Origin: DALYDP01 sp964348685
GTDB lineage: Bacteria; Patescibacteriota; Gracilibacteria; Peribacterales; Peribacteraceae
Direction of reading: 5' to 3'
Length of the DNA: 6,547 nt
Assembly (NCBI GenBank): GCA_964348685.1
Contig: CAYGDM010000063.1
Span: 1 to 6,547 of the forward strand
A model generated the notes under the pieces. The model saw only the letters and a list, made by a program, of their open reading frames with translations, searched no databases and was not told the DNA's origin. A program made the translations under genes and the position numbers. Below, piece by piece: positions 4,705 to 6,547 of this stretch. The first letter of the stretch is position 1. Every line of letters starts with the position of its first letter.

Positions 4705-6547
4705 CGGGGAACAGGCCCGCGGTGGCGAGGAGGATCACGAACCACTCGATGCGGTCGATCGGTTCGGTCGAGAAGGCGGTTTGGAGGAAAGGCACCGTGA
4801 GGATCAGCGCGAGCGGTACGAGCTGCACGAGGATCGACGCGTTCAGCCACATGTTCTTCAGCGGCGAGCGGAACGTGGTGCGCAGCGGATGGCGGAAGAC
4901 GTACGCTTTCGAGAATTCGATGAACATCAAGGTGAGGAAGGTCATCGTGGTCGCGACGCTCAGCGGCCTGCCGGTCTGCAGCGCCCACATGAACACCGAG
5001 AGCGTGGCGACGGACGCGTAGCCCGCGCTGGAGCCCATGAGCAGGATGATGACGCGCGAGAAGATGCTGACGCGCGGGTTGCGCGGCGGACGGCGCATGA
5101 GGTCCTTTTCGGGAGGGTCCACGGCCAAGGCCATCGCGGGCAGGCCGTCGGTCACGAGGTTCACGTAGAGGATCTGCACGGCAGTCAGCGGTGCGGGAAG
5201 GCCAGCAACTGTTGCGACTGCCATCACCACGATCTCGGCCATGTTCGCCGAGAGCAGGTACATGAGGTATTTGCGGATGTTGTCGAAGATCGCGCGGCCT
5301 TCTTCCACCGCGGCGACGATCGACGCGAAGTTGTCGTCGGTGAGCATCATCGACGCCGCTTCTTTCGAGACGTCCGTGCCCGTGATGCCCATCGCGATGC
5401 CGATGTCGGCTTTCTTAAGGGCTGGGGCGTCGTTCACGCCGTCGCCCGTCATCGCCACGATCTCGCCGAGGTCCTGCAGCACGCCGACCACGCGCAGTTT
5501 GTGGCTGGGCGACACGCGCGCGAACACGTCGATCCTGTTCACTTCTTTCTTGAGCGTCGCTTCGTCCATGGCGTCGAGCTCCGCGCCCGTCACCACGCGG
5601 CCTTTGCGGATGAGTCCGAGTTCCCGGCCGATCGCTTCGGCCGTCACCGGGTGGTCGCCCGTGATCATCGCGACGCGGATGCCTGCTGAGTGGCAGCGCG
5701 CGATCGCTTCTTTGGCTTCCGCGCGCGGCGGATCGATCATGCCGATGAGGCCGAGGAAGGTGAGTTCGCGTTCGGCATCGTCGGTCGTTGTGTTCTCCTT
5801 CTCCGCCACGCCGAGCACGCGCAGCGCCACGGCCGCCATGCCGCGCGCGTCCTGCGCCAACTCTTCGCGGCGCGCTTCGGTGAGAGGGATCACGCCTTTT
5901 GCCGTTTTCTCGAATGCGCACGCGTCGAGGATCACTTCTGGAGCTCCTTTTGCGTACGCCACGATCGTGTTTCCTCTTTGGTGGATCGTCGTCATGCGTT
6001 TACTCTCGCTCGTGAACGCGATCTCTGAGATGCGCGGTTCGGAGGCGTCGAGGTCGTGTTTGCTGATACCCGCCTTCGCCGCGGCAACGACGAGCGATCC
6101 TTCGGTCGGGTCTCCCTTGATGATCCATTGGTCCCCGTGTTCCACGAGGTGCGCGTCGGACGACAGCGTCGCCGCTTTCAGGAGTTCCAAGAGGCTGACA
6201 GACGGCCCCACGGTTTTTCCTTCCTGCTGGAACTGGCCGTGTGGTTTATAGCCTGCGCCCGTTACATCAATGGCTCCGTCGCCGGTCACGATGCGGCGGA
6301 CGGTCATTTCGTTCTTCGTGAGGGTGCCCGTTTTGTCGGTGCAGATAATAGTCGTCGAGCCGAGCGTTTCCACGGTCGGCAGTTTCCGCACGAGCGCGTT
6401 GCGCTTCACCATCCGTTGCACGCCGATCGCGAGTGAGATCGTCACGACGGCGGGGAGTGCTTCCGGCACGACGGCCACCGCGAGGGCGATGGCGAAGATG
6501 ATTAACTCCACGATGGGCTCGCCCCGCGAGAGGCCGATTGCCACGAT
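4643..6547 (-). CDS. P2A-type Ca2+-transporting P-type ATPase, N-terminus outside window
   Basis: The last 634 codons are present; the actuator domain and first membrane segments lie beyond 6547. Positions are counted from the GTG codon at 6544, which is internal and not a start. The visible part opens near M3-M4 with VAVVPEALP (23-31), then CTDKTGTLT with phosphorylated Asp70, KGDPTEGS (143-150), KGAPE (199-203), DPPR (271-274), MITGD (293-297) and TGDGVNDAP (366-374). Membrane segments M5-M10 run from about 425 to 620. SERCA-type Ca2+ ligands are conserved: Glu28 in M4, Asn434 and Glu437 in M5, and Asn462, Thr465 and Asp466 in M6 (NLVTD). The M8 acidic ligand of SERCA appears to be missing (IEFSKAYVFRHP), as in some bacterial one-Ca2+ pumps. 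It is an inner-membrane pump that probably exports Ca2+. No terminator follows the stop, and the next promoter starts 6 bp later. Its last 19 codons recur at 3337-3396. Confidence 0.94.
   Translation of the reverse strand: MVAIGLSRGEPIVELIIFAIALAVAVVPEALPAVVTISLAIGVQRMVKRNALVRKLPTVETLGSTTIICTDKTGTLTKNEMTVRRIVTGDGAIDVTGAGYKPHGQFQQEGKTVGPSVSLLELLKAATLSSDAHLVEHGDQWIIKGDPTEGSLVVAAAKAGISKHDLDASEPRISEIAFTSESKRMTTIHQRGNTIVAYAKGAPEVILDACAFEKTAKGVIPLTEARREELAQDARGMAAVALRVLGVAEKENTTTDDAERELTFLGLIGMIDPPRAEAKEAIARCHSAGIRVAMITGDHPVTAEAIGRELGLIRKGRVVTGAELDAMDEATLKKEVNRIDVFARVSPSHKLRVVGVLQDLGEIVAMTGDGVNDAPALKKADIGIAMGITGTDVSKEAASMMLTDDNFASIVAAVEEGRAIFDNIRKYLMYLLSANMAEIVVMAVATVAGLPAPLTAVQILYVNLVTDGLPAMALAVDPPEKDLMRRPPRNPRVSIFSRVIILLMGSSAGYASVATLSVFMWALQTGRPLSVATTMTFLTLMFIEFSKAYVFRHPLRTTFRSPLKNMWLNASILVQLVPLALILTVPFLQTAFSTEPIDRIEWFVILLATAGLFPVMELAKFILRRTKGAKELIG

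Noticed and set aside
5241..6251. Long plus-strand open frame (336 codons) opposite the ATPase.
   Set aside because: It is antisense to clear ATPase catalytic motifs, has no recognisable domain, and reflects the GC-rich codon pattern of the real gene.
6542..6544. GTG near the right edge as the start of the ATPase.
   Set aside because: It lies inside the M3-M4 region, far from a P-type ATPase N-terminus, and the frame continues open to the window edge. The gene is simply truncated by the window.

Overview
The window is bacterial chromosomal DNA with GC-rich coding sequence, AT-rich promoters and tight intergenic regions. It carries five protein genes in two opposed blocks. The organism cannot be fixed from these genes. 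The lack of Shine-Dalgarno sites on the plus-strand genes, one apparently leaderless, together with an orphan small protein, would fit a Patescibacteria/CPR-type genome. That is a low-confidence inference.

Plus-strand block (1-2421): typA/bipA, a ribosome-associated translational GTPase, is complete from a GTG start at 51 and ends in a clean intrinsic terminator. It is followed by a small P-loop kinase-like NTPase of the FlaR/adenylate-kinase-like type, whose extended -10 box sits so close to its ATG that the mRNA should be leaderless. This block converges on the minus-strand block at a hairpin-rich spacer (2422-2516).

Minus-strand block (6547 down to 2517), in transcription order: the C-terminal two thirds of a P2A (SERCA-like) Ca2+-transporting P-type ATPase, cut by the window edge; an S66-family LD-carboxypeptidase (LdcA/MccF-like) with its own promoter, leader and terminator; and an unrecognised 201-residue protein, also with its own promoter, leader and terminator. 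The products suggest cation homeostasis and peptidoglycan or peptide turnover, but nothing shows that they act together.

The most notable content lies between the minus-strand genes. The last 19 codons and stop of the ATPase occur twice: once in place (4643-4702) and once as an orphan fragment just after the LD-carboxypeptidase terminator (3337-3396). Eight of the nine differences are synonymous third-position changes or lie in a single conservative I/V codon, and the final 25 bp are identical. Each copy is followed by a TTGACA promoter and a long structured leader. The two leaders share a long stem with the pattern TGAGnnAAGC/GCTTnnCTCA, compensatory changes at the two nn pairs, a nested inner stem, a shared GGGA(A/T)AAGTC segment and a 5-bp hairpin before the Shine-Dalgarno site. 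The window therefore holds two diverged copies of a module (ATPase 3' end, promoter, structured leader), each driving a different gene. It may be a cis-regulatory RNA family, and the direct repeats resemble the footprint of a cassette inserted at the ATPase 3' end.
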